This document shows positions 1 to 12,731 of a DNA stretch of 64,000 nt, piece after piece. The translations under genes were made by a program, and so were the position numbers. How positions within the stretch are numbered: position 1 is the stretch's first letter; each line of letters starts with the position of its first letter. The notes beneath the pieces were generated by a model that worked only from the letters and a program-made list of their open reading frames with translations, was not told where the DNA came from and did not search any database. The stretch covers positions 56,648,609-56,712,608 of the forward strand of contig OW121854.1 of assembly GCA_933228895.1 (NCBI GenBank), in the 5' to 3' direction. This DNA is from Platycnemis pennipes. Its lineage: Eukaryota > Arthropoda > Insecta > Odonata > Platycnemididae.

Positions 1-968
1 AACATTTGCCCAATCATGTGCACAATGAGAACCCGATGATGAATCAGCTAGAATTCTTTTGGCATAATTAGGTTAGATGCTGCTCTGTCCTGTCTCTCTG
101 CATTGCATATGCGGGTTTGCCGAAATGAGATTCAAAGCATGGTCCATCTGTTTTCTCAACCTCAGGAACAAAAGGGATATATTTTGATTTGCATTTGCAC
201 CATTATGTGTTGCAAAATTAACGTTCAGAATCAAAAATAATACTTATGATTTTTACAAAATTCCTTTTAGTTCTCTTGAAGAAAAGGCATTAAGGCATTT
301 TCTTCAAGCTTGCTTATAAACGTATATTGCTAGTCTACTCAAAGGGAGGGGAAAGCTACTTCCAACCCCTTTGTGTGGAATTCCTTCGGGAAAGTCGTTC
401 AAGAGCAATTGAATGTATTCCGCGAGGCAGATGTGTAGCATTTCTGGTGTTAGAGGCTGAGGAAAGTTTTACAAGGCTCAGGAAACAATAAAAGGCTCAA
501 GGTAGAAACTTTAGAACCGAAAGCCACCGCAGCATGTCTTTCATTGCAGTAGTCCGGAGTGACCCCAATCTTGTTGAGGCGATCTCCGATTTTATTCACG
601 AGTTAAACGCTCTTTCTCGTGTACCTTCCCAAGGGAATTGCTCGCAGTTTCTGTAATGGCGGGACGAAGTACTTGCCTGCTACTCTTGTGGTTGAGGGCT
701 TGAACCCCGTCCGGTTTAGTTTTGAACTTCACAAGGCGTGAACTTGCTAACTTTTCTGGGTTAGTCAAACAATTTCTAATACCTTTTTCGCTGTTATTGA
801 TGTAGCGAAGAAATGTAAAGGTACTCAAAAACACTCATTAAATATGGCAATATATTTTTATATTTTTCTTTATTATCTATACAAATGGAGAGCAGTGCAT
901 TAATATTAGGTGCCCCAGCTTCTTAGGTTAACTGTCTTGCTTAATTTAATTCTAAAACGAACACACCA
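1..968. other. Unassigned AT-rich DNA
   Basis: No gene, RNA or repeat that I recognise. An 80-codon minus-strand open frame at 592-834 has no motif and is of chance length for this composition. Positions 685-705 hold a short B-box-like string that is too isolated to call a tRNA or SINE. Confidence 0.5.
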
Positions 969-1040
969 TCCTTGCCCTACATCAATATCTATCTACGTAA
1001 TACCATGCTAGCCACCGCAAGGGTGTGTTGCACGGGGTTC
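969..1040 (-). repeat. TAGATG-tailed short dispersed repeat, copy 1
   Basis: Read on the minus strand, this has the order CACACACCCTTGCGGTGGC, GGTATTACGTAGATAGATAT, then a GATGTAG-like tail. The same order occurs at 21346-21399, 54204-54260, 58022-58072 and 63010-63060. The recurring tail of TAGATG units suggests the 3' end of a non-LTR element or SINE. This copy has diverged within the tail. No coding potential is seen. Confidence 0.6.
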
Positions 1041-4000
1041 TAAGTGGTATGTAAACCCGTGACCAGGAACTTTACCAATCCAAATTTAATTCCCTACGCC
1101 GATTGCAGAACCAAGTAACGTTCCATTAATATGATAGTTCTTTCTCTGAAACATTCGGACTACATTCATGCTACTTTCCCCTTAAAAATACCAAACCCTA
1201 CATTCCAACCTTCATATTATGTTCCTTTAAGCATATTAAACACCGTCTATGACTACTATACTATCGTAGTATAGTGTCATTCGTTTCCCAACCGCTTTTT
1301 CGTTTACGCAGTTTCTTCCTTTCGGAACATTTATCATACCATTTCTTCGTAGTATTGCTCCATTCAACTGTTTTTTCCTTCTCATTTCCTCCTGCTACTC
1401 TCTTTACCACGCTACTATAGCTGGCACTGATTCTATCCCTACATTATTTCTAAGCACACGAACTTAAATGAATAGCGAAAATTCGGACCACTTGGAAATA
1501 GCACAACTTGGCATAGTAACACAAATTTTATTGCCGACGTTCATGGAGGGAGCCTTATTATGGTGGAGCGATTCCAAATTTTACGCTCACATTGGAATTA
1601 TTACTTCCCCTTTTCCCATTCCTTATATAGCACCGTGTGTCGGAGGGCAACAGGTTATCCTGCACCACAAATACTGGTGGAACACTGGCTTGTATCCCAG
1701 TTCCTCCATTTTATTGCAGTAAACAGCTGAAATTTCTGAGCGTACTGATGTCCGCTGAGACTGCAACATTGTGGAGTCGCACTTGACCAGATTACAACTA
1801 TTTTCGCCTTGGAAACTTACAATTCTTTTTTCATAAGTCCATCGAAAACTTTTAATCGAGCCAGGGTGAGGACATGGAATTTGTTAGCGTGGTTCCGCCA
1901 TTCGCTTGAGTGAGATGGAAATCGAATTTAAACCTCCCAACTTTCGTCCGGCGTTCATTTGAATTTTTGAGAGCGCTAACACCATCCGGAGCGATATATG
2001 ACATGACAGTGGACGGTCACCGTATATTCAGCGTTGAGTGTGCTCCAAAGTCCTCACACTTTCGGGACTATGGAAGGGAAAGAACTCGAGTGGGAGAGTG
2101 ACAATTGATTTGCATATTCAACGCGGATTATATTATGAAATACCAAGCGTGGACTTGAAGCGGGTGACAGGAATCCATTAATATCAACAGGGTTCATATT
2201 TCTTCGACAAAAACTTTCGACACACTTTCACATCCACTCTTATTTACAATATATATTTGGGCTTCCTTCTCTTCGTTCTTTAACGATCTAATGACATAAT
2301 TATAACGCAATGTACAGCTGGAAGCTTTGACAAGAGCATAATTTAACCCTGATTTGGCTAGCATGGGTAGTTTGGAGTATAAATGTAAACCTAAGTAAAT
2401 GAGAGTAATCTGTTCAATTAAATTATAATAATATAAGGTGGTAAAATCTAAGGTAAAATTAGGTAAGTTATGAAAAAGCGGCTAACTTAGGTAATCGTTT
2501 CAATAACCTTAAGGTTTCATGATTAGTTCATAAAATGTGGCATTTTCACTGCAAAAATGGAAAAAAATTGTTTATCTACATTTTTTTTAAATCAATCTCG
2601 TATTACCTGTGGTGTGTTTGAATTGCTATACGTATATTTTAGATTTGATGGTGGGAAAGACTATGATTTTGGTGAATGAATCTTGGGTACAATAATTTAA
2701 TTAGGTAAAAAATTCTAACGCGGTTATTCACTCAAATTCCTCGTTGCTACGTCTAACCTTCAAAAAATTCTACTTCTACCAATAACCATTAAAGCCGCCT
2801 CGAGGGCGTGTGAAAGGAGGGTATGCATTCATTAGTAGTTACAGCACTCTTCCATTAGAAAATACTATTACCACAAGTAGTAAATCGACTCCGATTTTCA
2901 GTTTTCACACAGCATGTATATTTACACATAAAATTACATCTTTTCTTCTAATGCATAATTGGTATGTGGTAAAAATTAAATATATATAATTAATATCATA
3001 TCAATAATTTGTATCATTATTTAAGCTGTTGATCTAAAAAATTTTCATTTTAAATGGGCAAGGAGGTATCAGGTGTGATATGGTGGAATTTGAAATATAT
3101 TGACGGTACAAATTGTAATTTATAACAAAATAAAGATTGACTAACAAACCGGATTTCGATGCCCTACATTAATTATTAGGTTCATGATGATGAATGTAGC
3201 GAATCTAAATGCATGAATGAACGTGATGATGGATGTAGCACATTGAAACCTCACTTGTAAGTAAATCTTTATTTTATGGAATATTTTGCAATTTGTATTG
3301 AACATTGTAAATGGGTTTTTAAATTATCAAAATTCCATACAATTTTTTCTTTCTATTTGCAGGTGAGTCCTATAGAGCAGCTCTAAAAACTCCTCCCCGG
3401 TATTGATGTTTGTTAGGGTGTATTTTAGCGGCTATGTGAATGATGCTATGCTAAATAATGAATACATTGGATCTGCAATTTCCATGGTATGTATACTTTA
3501 CATTTTGCGTCAAAGAACTTGATTTCCAGAGAAAAAATAGTCCTTCAATCCCAGCCTTTGATGTACTCCCATTCGTATGAACTTTTATGGATAAAGAACC
3601 TATTTTTATTAATATATTGTATGGCCATCAAAACAAAAACTTCCTATGAAGAGTATTGGTTTGGCCCGCAGTAGAACGTTTTAATTGTTTCACTGAAAGT
3701 ATTCTTTGGTACCTAATTCGGTATTCCTTGATTAAACAAAAGCTAACTTAGCATGCTTAGCTATTAGTAGTTTTCATCCAAACTACGGAAGTACAGAAAT
3801 TTTACCACATTAGCGTGGGATGCCACACATTTTTATATGTAAGGCGTAGCATACGTTTCGTTTTATAGTTTATTTTAGCATACTTCGAGTTAAAAATTTC
3901 GACCGTTCAAACATTCTTTAAAATAAGGCCCTTTTCCAATGGACAGGATAACAACGAATTCACCCGGTGCAGAGTAATCATATTTTCTACAGCGATGATG

Positions 4001-5424
4001 AATGAAATGTTGCATTGAAATTGTTTCATGAGGAGAAGAAGTGAAAAGCAATTCACGAAATTGTTTAGTGACCTGTTGCTTGGTAATAAATTAAGAAGGA
4101 TCTGCATTTCATGCTCTGAAACTCTATATATCTCCCGCCGACATATCTTTCCATGTTCCAGTTAATCTGGTAAGATGAAAGGCGCCCTTAACTCGGAACT
4201 CTGTTTAATAGAGGATGAGAAACTTTGAAGGAAGTGAAAAGGCTTTGGATTCTTCAGCAGTTTTGAACTGCTCTTTTTTTTAATGTGGAAAAAATTTTAT
4301 GTATGAGAATTCACCCTTGATGAAAGAAATACAATAATGCATACAAAAATACAATCCATATATAAGGTTAAAGGGTTAAATTAAAATTTTAGATGAGTAC
4401 CAACGGAGCTACGGAAAATATTACAGAGCCAGTCCTTTTACTGTACAGATGGAGTTTGCGAACAAATTTTATAGTTAAGACTTATCGGGAACATGATTTA
4501 ATAAGCTAAAAATCTAGAAGATAAAAGATTTGTACTCATCAATGAATATATTAATTGTGTTGTTTGGGGATTTTTTTAAACTGCAAACGTTATAAAATTA
4601 CAAATATGATATTTAACTTTAGATTTTAAACTGTACATTTGCCTCTCTAAAGTAACATATATATTTATTACTACTGGAATAGTACTTGTATCAGCAATAC
4701 ACATTAAATGAGAATGTATCACTTCTGGTAATACCTACCCAATTTTTAAATCTCTCTGTAAATTATCCCTTTGAGCTTTAAACAGGTTTTTATCTCCACG
4801 AAGCCTATTAAAGTGATAATTAGGACATATTCATAAATGGATTTCCTATAAGTTTTGGCAACAATTACCGCAGAAATTTTAACGTACTGCCATTCTAACT
4901 ACATAATTGGATGTACAGATTGCCAATTTCACAGAAACTTGGGAAGGTTAGTGGCCCAACGTAACTTTAGGAAAAATAAGAAATACGCTAAATCCCGCGC
5001 AGACGAATACTGATTGTTATTTTTTTCATTGCCAAATTTTTCGAGCTATATCCGATTGGCTGAGGTATTATCGTGAAGAAGAAATAAGGAATGTTGCTCA
5101 CGATATTCAGGTTGAAATAGAAAAATCCCTGCTCACAAACGATTGATAACTCTTTAAAATATTTAATACAGTGTTCTGGCAGAAAATTCTTTTAATCTTT
5201 TTTCGTTTGTAATCGAAGAAAACTATCTGCTCTGACTTTATTGGACTCTTTTGAATGCGCAATATCCTTGAAGTTTCTTTCTCTGGGCTCAATTACGCAT
5301 CATTCTGCAGCTTTATGAGGGAGTCATATTGAAAACACCATGTTTTGTCATCAATTACGGTCTATTTTTCTAAATATCACTATTATCAATTCTTTCTTTG
5401 GATGGTTATTGACCACTTTTATAA
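1041..5424. other. Unassigned AT-rich DNA, about 4.4 kb
   Basis: AT-rich DNA with only short, motif-free open frames (for example 84 codons at 1468-1722 and 61 codons at 3489-3674). I see no paired splice sites bounding a coding-like segment, no tRNA-like boxes and no clear internal duplication. It could be intron or intergenic DNA. Confidence 0.5.
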
Positions 5425-5557
5425 TATCTGGGTTAATTTATGGAGGTTTGGTCCTTGAGCCCTGATGAAGCCTTAATTAAAAGGCGAAACGTTGGCAAGA
5501 AAAGGAAGTTGAATTTTTTAAAAAAGACGACCAAACCTCCATAAATTAACCCAGATA
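5425..5557 (+). ncRNA. Hammerhead-ribozyme-like core inside a perfect 29-bp inverted repeat (Penelope-type)
   Basis: The core is CTGATGA (5462-5468), a 5-bp stem II GCCTT/AAGGC closing a 6-nt loop (5470-5485), then GAAAC (5486-5490). A stem I can form from GCC (5459-5461) with GGC (5494-5496) and CTT (5454-5456) with AAG (5497-5499). Helix III would be reduced to about one pair, a minimal form known from hammerhead motifs of Penelope-like retroelements. Outside the core, 5425-5453 and 5529-5557 are a perfect 29-bp inverted repeat. No reverse transcriptase or GIY-YIG coding remains here, so this would be a terminal fragment. Self-cleavage is inferred only. A chance match to the core is possible but unlikely given the order of parts. 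Confidence 0.55.
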
Positions 5558-7620
5558 CTATTATCAATGTACTTTATAGGTATCACTTTTGGCCTGTTGT
5601 AACATGTCTTTACAGTGATCCATTGTGCCATCACTTTACAACTCGTGTGGGGCCCTTGGTGTGCATAAACGTGTTGCCAAAATTCTCGTCCAACATTTAA
5701 TGCGCAGTACCTTTCATTATGCATAAAAAATCCGCATTTTCATGCAAATACACGTCTGATGCAAGAATTTCGTTCACTCTCTCGCTTTTTTTCGGTACGA
5801 CTTTTTCTTGGCTTCGCCGCACGTGGTTTGCCTCCAAACTCCTCCCTGCTATCATAACATATACCGCATCTATTTGTGCCTTAAGTATCCACTATGTACA
5901 AACTTTTCACTTTTCCATACATTTCTACTGGCTGCTTAATTTAACTCAAAATGAAATTTGATTTTGGCTTTTATACTACTACCGTTGTCCGACGAGCGTC
6001 AGACAGTATTGTTGCATGGTAATTCAAAGTGAGGAGTAATTCAAATAAGAGTACTTTTGAACTATAGGAAGGAGTAGCTGAAACTTCAAGATGCTTAATT
6101 TCATGATTTTTCACCAGATAGGAGTACAGGAAAATTTGAAAAAACAGCCGTAAGGTTACCTAGACACTCTGTGTAGGTTCCTGCTACATACTCCTCAATG
6201 CATATACTCTGGGGACTTTCAAAAGTTAGTGAACAGTTTCATATTTAAATAATTTTCCCACGTGTTCCTTTTTGCTTTAAAGATATTTGAGTTTTGAGCA
6301 TTAAAATAATATCTATCTATCATGTTTGAATCCAAGCAGTCTTACAAATAGTGAAGAATTCAAGCGTCAGTACAGCTATTCTCGCAAATTATTCACTAAT
6401 ATTAATCAATTCTATTTCTTTTAAGTTACGTCGAAATGTTAGTCTTGTAAATACTCGGGCTTTCACAGAATTCGTTTATGTACCTGAATACTTCATGATA
6501 TAAATATGTAAGTCCAGTTCTGAATTCAATTTAGTATTATTTACTTGCGGCCAAAAAACTGTGATATAAGTGTCAGACCCGTGGTAGTGGATTATCATTT
6601 CAAGGGATCATTATTGCACATTTAATAAAATATTTAAATTGGGCATTCCTACTCTAGGTGATTTTCGTAAATAATTTAATGTTCTGAGTTGTCAAGTATT
6701 TACCCTTTAAAATAGTAAGGATATCAATTGAAAAATAATTGCAATGTATGCATGTTTAATAGTCTTTTTGAGTTTTCGCCCAGAGACAAAAGAAATAGCC
6801 TCTGGTAGCCTTTGATTATTTTTTTTGCTTAATCACCATTTGGTACTTATTCAACATGCCCAATTTTTCCATCCATTTAACATTTAACTTCTTTGAATTT
6901 TAGCATTCGTGCCAAACGTGCTTCCTGCTTCTTGAACATTTTCACTCTGCTTTATCTTTTCTGAAATGAAATAAATATTCTCTAGTGTGACACTTACGGC
7001 GAATGGTGAGTGGCCTATGGTGTGAATCTCCCCTGCCAAGATGGAACCACAGTCGATGACTGTCAGCGCTCCATGACACTAACTAAGTGACCTGACGATT
7101 CCCAAATATGGCCTTGGTCTCCCCTCGGACACCGGCTGCACCCTCCCCTACATCGCCCATACCCTTGCCCCACTCCTAACATTGCAACATCGCAGCAGTT
7201 TTACAATGTCTCGCTCGGACTGCGTCTAGCCAGAATATCTCGCCTCGGCTGCCTCTGGCGTGAACCGGCAACCCACCCACCCTTTTCCTTTTCTGTGGGA
7301 ACTGGGAAGCCGTCGCAAGCATTGGTCATTATTCTTTATTCATCGTTTTCTGCAATATATTTTTCACTATTTGTATCGGAAGAAGACTGCATGATGACTA
7401 GCGAAAAGATAGTCCTAAAAATAGAGCAATGCGGCGAAAGCCTCGAATCCCAAGGATGTTCATCCACTGGGTAGCCTCGAAAACAATCCACATCGCTCTT
7501 ACTAAATGAAAAATAGTCTACAGCACCTGGTAAGGTAGGAAATAAGACGAGTTCAAGAGGTCGGCAGGAGAGAAATTAGGAATTTTCTTTCCAGCAGCGC
7601 ATCACACATCACCATTGCTA
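5558..7620. other. Unassigned DNA, about 2 kb
   Basis: Positions 5565-6010 carry open stretches on both strands (68 codons minus, 80 codons plus) without a motif I recognise. Positions 7010-7330 are GC-richer and may be an unrecognised repeat. No splice-bounded exon is evident. Confidence 0.45.
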
Positions 7621-7639
7621 TGATAACATTTATCATAGT

Positions 7640-7980
7640 TTTTTAACAGACTAAAGGTAGGATTTCACAAAGCATCTCCATTCACTGTCAACCCCCTCAT
7701 CTCGGCGTATTATTTTTGCATCCGCACCACTTTCCAACACCCCTCATCTGACATGCTTCACAACCCTCTTCTCCTTTTTCCAAGCATTCCACCCTCAAGA
7801 GCTATCTTCAACATCCTCTCGCCACCTATTACCTACTCGCCCCAGTGACATGCTTTGTCTTATCCTGATTTCCAAATATCTTCCCTCCCCCAATGTCCAC
7901 TGAATCCGCTTTAGTTTTCTTTTCGCTCCGTCCTACGAAGATGACGGCACGAAAGATTTCTGAATCACTTTTCAGGTGGC
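7640..7980 (-). mobile_element. Possible RTE-like LINE 3' fragment (minus)
   Basis: The minus strand contains a stretch reading about GERMLKIALEGGMLGKRRRG, which resembles the motif ...LL..IIEG...GKRGRGRPR... near the C terminus of the arthropod endonuclease-reverse transcriptases usually annotated craniofacial development protein 2-like. Stop codons and frame changes surround it. This is a weak assignment from a single motif. Confidence 0.4.
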
Positions 7981-8429
7981 GAGCCTGAATGGTATGTTAT
8001 AACATACTAATGTGTGCTAAATACTTGCTTCTATCTTCTATACTGAAGTGTCATACGTTAAGTTACTTCAGGACGGATTTCAAAAAGGAGTCCGTGTTCT
8101 GTTCCCTCTGTAAAAGAGCGCAGCTTATTCTAGGCAAAATTGGAATAAAATACTAATCAACAGAGTAAAAAAGGCTTCAGGTGGGCATTCCTTGATATCA
8201 AATCGGCTGTAACAGAACTCGAGTGACATGTAGAATAGTAAAACGAGTAGTAGAGAGTAGAGTGATAGGAGCAAAGTTCTCACGCGGATCATATTCCGGC
8301 CAGAATAATTGGACCCGATGGAATATTACGCCCTGCATTCGATGCTTGCAGAAACCCCTTGACCTGCTCAGAAGGGGCTGCGGGGCATATGTTCTACTCG
8401 TAGCAAAATTCAATAAAAAACTTTCACAA

Positions 8430-8880
8430 CTAATTACTGTCAGGAGTAAAACCTGGATGTTTTCACATAAAAGCTTGGCCAGTAACAGCAGCAGAATAGA
8501 GAACATTGGAAGCGATGGAAATGAGTGGTGTTGTAGAAGATTAATGAAGATCAAACGTACAGACTGAAATACGAATAAAGAAGTTGTACGAAGAGTTGGG
8601 GAAAGACGTTTTCTGTAGATGATTTGCATTAGGAGATAATCTCATCGGACATACTATGAGGCATAACAGCCTCATGATGACAATCATTGAAGGAATAGTA
8701 GACGGATAGAATTACCACGGAAGGCCAAGGATAGATCATCGTGAGCAAATAAATGGATACGCTAAGGTAAGAAAGATGAGGGAGTAAATAGGTTCGTTGA
8801 GAAGAGTGCAGATTGTAGAGCTACAGCATAGGTACCAATTTTCGGATTGATGGCTGCTAATGACTTAGGAGTAATTCGGT
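8430..8880 (+). mobile_element. Decayed RTE-like LINE 3' region (plus)
   Basis: Successive frames read NEWCCRRLMKIKRTD, then (E)VVRRVGE, then NLIGHTMRHNSLMMTIIEG, then GRPR. These appear in the order of the C-terminal domain of the same LINE type that is better preserved at 26840-27580. Frameshifts and stops show it is dead. The 5' limit is unclear; the related frame may extend back to about 8225. Confidence 0.65.
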
Positions 8881-9003
8881 GCATTAACATGAATTTCCTA
8901 TTCTTGAGCCAACATTGCCGGTTGTATCATGTAATTGAAAGTTTAAACATTTTATAGATGGCAATAATAAATGTACTTTAACACTATTCAAACTTTTATT
9001 TCC

Positions 9004-10490
9004 GGTTCTCTTATTTCCATAGATCGGAAAAGTCGGGGGTCAATTATTTCGGGAAGCAAAGCTTTATTATACAATTAAAGAAATTTGTTCTCCATGCGAT
9101 TCTTCCAGAATTCACCATTCCGGAAGATTATTTGGATTTTGCAGTCCATAGGAGTCCACACCATAAAATTACAAAAGGAATATCGGGAAACATGTAATTG
9201 TCCCTGAATTTCGTAGTAATAATTATGGTTTAAAACCATTGGTTTTCTTGAGTTTAAGATCCTCATCCAAGCAAAAACACTTTATTTCCTCAGCTGCCTG
9301 TTTTAATGTCATATGTTCCGATGATATTGGACATTTTACTTCAATGATGCTGCATCAATTGTTTTTCCATCAGGCGAGGCTGCTAGGAAACAGTGTCCGG
9401 GATCAACAAAAAGGCCACATGGAAACTCTGCTACCCGTTAACTCCTCATATTTCTTAATCGCAAAAATTCATTTAGGCTACCGTATCTCATTGTATCATT
9501 TTCAGATGACTGGGCATAAAACTTTTCTTTTCTTTGTCTTTTCACAAGTGATTTTCCCTTCTCCTACAAATAACACCAAAATTTGATTACGTCAATCTAT
9601 TCTGTCTTTCATCAAACCATTGCTCACATTCGGTTTGGACCCGTGTCTCTCTCTCTAGAGCTTCTATTGACCCCTCAACCGTCAATTTCTTTATCAGCTC
9701 TTCGATTTCTACATCCATTTCCTATTGGTCCATGTCCAATTTCTGACAGAACTCTCCATAATCCTTAGTTTCTTTTGCCTCATAAATTTCCCTAACTTTC
9801 CTCTTAGGCTTTTTTGCAAGACACCTCCTAGTTGACTGTTAGCGTTTAGGCCTTCGCTCGCCAAGTCTGTGTATACTTTTGAAAGGGCTTCTTCCACATA
9901 TCATTTTCTACGCAGAATAATTCCACCCTGGTCCCAGCTGAAAATCAAGCCCCTGCACCCTGCACACGATGAGCATACAAACTACTTTTTCCGCGGTTCA
10001 CTTGCTTGCCTCCCATAAACTTAGCCACTAACGACAAAATTCTCCGCCAGATTACTAGTGTCAATCATGGCTAGCATAATTGATTTCCATACCTAGGGTT
10101 TTAATAATTCGTTGACTCTTTCCAGGGCACCCATCTCCTTGTCGTTGAAAATGTTTTCCCTCCCCTCCTGATCATTGCAGTTATATACTTTGCAATTCGA
10201 GTGCTGTTGAATACGCGAAGCGGCCCGTTTTTTAGATCCTCAACTAGTGAGTTGCAGCCATATTTTTCTTTTACTTTCTTTTGTTAGAAATAGTTTCAAT
10301 TCAGGGTGTTCATCCAGAATTTTGAAGATGGATTTTGTATAACATGTAACCTCGTGACAAGAACAATCACTTTTCTTAACCAGTTTCCCACATGGAACGG
10401 ATTCACGCACCTTTTCAAAAGCACTCGAATCACCACTGCCTACGAGGAAATGGTATTGAAAGAAAAGTAATTGCATCTCCTCGCTCTATC
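9004..10490 (-). pseudogene. Relic of a transposon protein with a YqaJ-type exonuclease domain
   Basis: Minus-strand frames, joined across several frameshifts and stops, read in order: VGSGDSSAFEKVRESVPCGK (about 10,380-10,450), NGPLRVFNS (about 10,200-10,230), QTECEQWFDERQNRLT then SNFG (about 9,575-9,640), CGLFV...FLAASPDG (about 9,366-9,420), EVKCP (9328-9342), YYYEIQGQLHVSR and FMVWTP (9,150-9,240), and LLPEIIDPRL (about 9,030-9,060). SPDG followed by E-x-K and then a Q-G-Q-L-H segment is the signature order of the YqaJ/lambda-exonuclease nuclease fold. The upstream GDSS and NGP blocks resemble the Mutator-like transposase domain that is fused to YqaJ in many invertebrate proteins. The catalytic D and E-x-K are still legible, but the gene is broken. 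Confidence 0.7.
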
Positions 10491-10499
10491 GAAATGCCT

Positions 10500-11149
10500 G
10501 AACAGACATGTCAGCTTCCATGCCACGTGATGATCCACTTATGGTGACCAACAACTATATTTGAAGAAAATAAGGGAGATTTCCATATTCTTGACCAAAA
10601 ATAAGGGAGATTTAGAACACGGCAAAATTTCATAACAAAAAAGAAAAAAGCTATGCAGTTCTTGTAAACAAAATTAAAAAGAACTTTATTTTATACTTTG
10701 AGAAGGCCTAAATATATTTTGCCGCAGATTTTGCTTCATAAAATAGTTTGCCATCACTTTTTTTTAGTGTTATTAGATTTAAAATTCAATTTACATTTTG
10801 TTATGATTACCGGGGGTTTTACTAATTATATAATTAGTAATTACAAAAAAAAACAAAAATAATGCAGGAATATAGGACGTGGCGATTCCAGGCTGAAGAT
10901 AACTCTCTCAGAAAGTACCACGGTTTACTCATCGGATTTAATTGGAACAAACATTGCGTCTATTGCAATGTAAAATAATATCGCTAACAATTAAATGACT
11001 TTTAGAAAAGTGACGGCTACATTTTCGCATTCGTATGTTAAGATGAAACTGATGAAACCACTGTCTAAACATACTGTGGTGAAACAGTCAAATCAGCCAT
11101 GGACAACAATTATACTTAAATCTTAAATGTTTAATCTGTTCCGGTGAGG
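10500..11149. other. AT-rich DNA between possible parts of the YqaJ relic
   Basis: Includes an imperfect tandem of an AATAAGGGAGATTT unit at 10,566-10,615 and A-rich runs. No coding potential is seen. Confidence 0.4.
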
Positions 11150-11373
11150 CTAGGTCATTAGCAGAAACACGTATTTTTCTGAGAATCGGTTTGATGAAAA
11201 CAAAAAAACGTACAAAATCTGAAGAATTGGTTCATTGTAGTCGTCCTCAACCAAATAATTACTTCGCTTGCCATTTCCTGAGACTCCCGGCAGACCTTTT
11301 CTTTCATTTTGCAGATGAGAATAGACCACGTCTTTCTTACTTCGAGGATGGCCCTTTCTGGCAGTTTCCATGA
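11150..11373 (-). pseudogene. Possible N-terminal fragment of the YqaJ transposon (weak)
   Basis: A 73-codon minus-strand frame contains KGHPRSKKD and GLPGVSGNGKR and lies upstream of the YqaJ relic in the same orientation. Basic, glycine-containing N-terminal segments occur in such transposon proteins. I see no decisive motif, so the link rests on position and orientation only. Confidence 0.25.
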
Positions 11374-12235
11374 TAATCTTTTTTTCAGAGATAATTTAAA
11401 TCGAAGAAATTAATTGTAAATTATTTCTTGACTCACTGAATGTAGAAAAATTTCTTGAAAGATTTACGCAAATATTAGGCAATTGGAAATAGCTCTCGAT
11501 ACGAAAAGTCGAGACGGACTGAGAGCAACGAAGAGGGACGCATAACCTTGCGACACCCTGCGCGCTGTCCTCTTCTCAGCAAAAACACAAGGTTGCAAGA
11601 TTTGTCTTTCGTTCGTCCCTCCCCTTAAACGCCTCCAGTAGCATGGCCCTCATCCCTCCAGCGGCATCTCTCCCTCCCCTCCCTCATCGCTCCTCGGGTG
11701 CTTCGTAATGGTTCCCTGATTTCGCCGCAAGTGACGCTCCTAGCAGCGCGTTTTTAGCGACTTCTAATTATTCTAATTACTAGTTATTACCTTCTCGTAA
11801 TATTATTTAGAAAATTGGAATTGATTAGTGAAGAAACTCGAAAACTTCGTAGTTTTTCGATTTTTATAAATAACAACGCATTCTGCCATTTTGGTAATTT
11901 TTTATCATGTTTTTTAATTTTTTGCAAAATGTAAAAAGCAAAAAAGAATTTCATTGGCCAAAAAAAGTTGATGGTGAAAGATTCATGTCGATAACTTTAT
12001 TTGCCTAGCTGCGAGAAGAAAAACCGTTTCAGGGGCAGTCACCATTGGCCTTAACATCAACAAAATCAATCAATATTTTGCTTAATGAACAAGCTATATA
12101 TTTTGTTGTCTGACAATAAAATAATTATTATACTGTGCTAAATTCAGAAATAGTGGCTCTGCAAGGGTTGCAGAATTAAAACTTAGTGAATGTGTGCTTA
12201 TTTTGTGGAATTTTTCCACAGTTCCAGAATTTTTC
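11374..12235. other. Unassigned DNA with a GC-rich block
   Basis: Positions 11,500-11,760 are GC-richer and C-rich, including a run of short CCTCC/CCCTCC units. The rest is AT-rich. I recognise no exon, RNA gene or transposon end. Confidence 0.4.
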
Positions 12236-12309
12236 ATAGTAATAAAGAGATGGAAAATTGTGAATTCCACTGGTTTATTGAAAGAGTGGAGTAGGTATAT
12301 AAAATCAAG

Positions 12310-12693
12310 TGTGACGATTGCTCCAGCTACTACATTGGACAGACGGGAAGAAGCTTCTCCAAAAGGATGAACGAGCTTAAGAACTGCTTCCGAAATGGTG
12401 ACCTGACCTCCAGTTTCACACAACATCTAATTGAAGAGGGTCACCACAGCTCCTTTGAACCCCAAATCCTCCATTTGGCCCCCGAAGGTCGAAAGCTGGA
12501 TGCCTGGGGGCAACAAGAGATTGGCCTCCATTGCAAGGACCCTGGACTGTTGAACGACATCACCTTTTTTAACCTCCCGCCCCTACTTTCAGTTATTTTA
12601 CCCACGGAAAACCCACGACCTATTCAGCCTGCCCCTAATCCTTTTCCGACAATACACCCTCACATTCCTTCCCTCTCCCCTGCCTGTCCCTAA
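12310..12693 (+). pseudogene. GIY-YIG endonuclease C-terminal fragment of a Penelope-like element
   Basis: The frame from 12310 reads CDDCSSYYIGQTGRSFSKRM and continues open for 127 codons to a stop at 12691-12693. Visible family marks are YIGQTGR with R and M/E positions after it, the QHLIEEGH segment, and an acidic residue in the DAWGQQE segment near the end. In these elements the domain nicks target DNA for reverse transcription. Upstream in this frame is a TAG at 12295-12297, and sequence resembling the start of the domain (VYKIK) follows it, so a point change or frameshift cut the link. The fragment begins about 30 bases after the left inverted arm. It has no start codon of its own and is not expected to be expressed. 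Confidence 0.75.
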
Positions 12694-12731
12694 CTGTATA
12701 TAAAGGCACTCGACGAAAAAAATTCTATTAT

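Noticed and set aside
5518..5961. Mariner-like or other transposase on the minus strand beside the 5.4-kb hammerhead locus
   Set aside because: Frames of 68-80 codons contain no D-D-D/E block or helix-turn-helix that I can identify.
11045..11065. CTGATGAAAC string
   Set aside because: There is no room for stem II between CTGATGA and the GAAAC-like bases.
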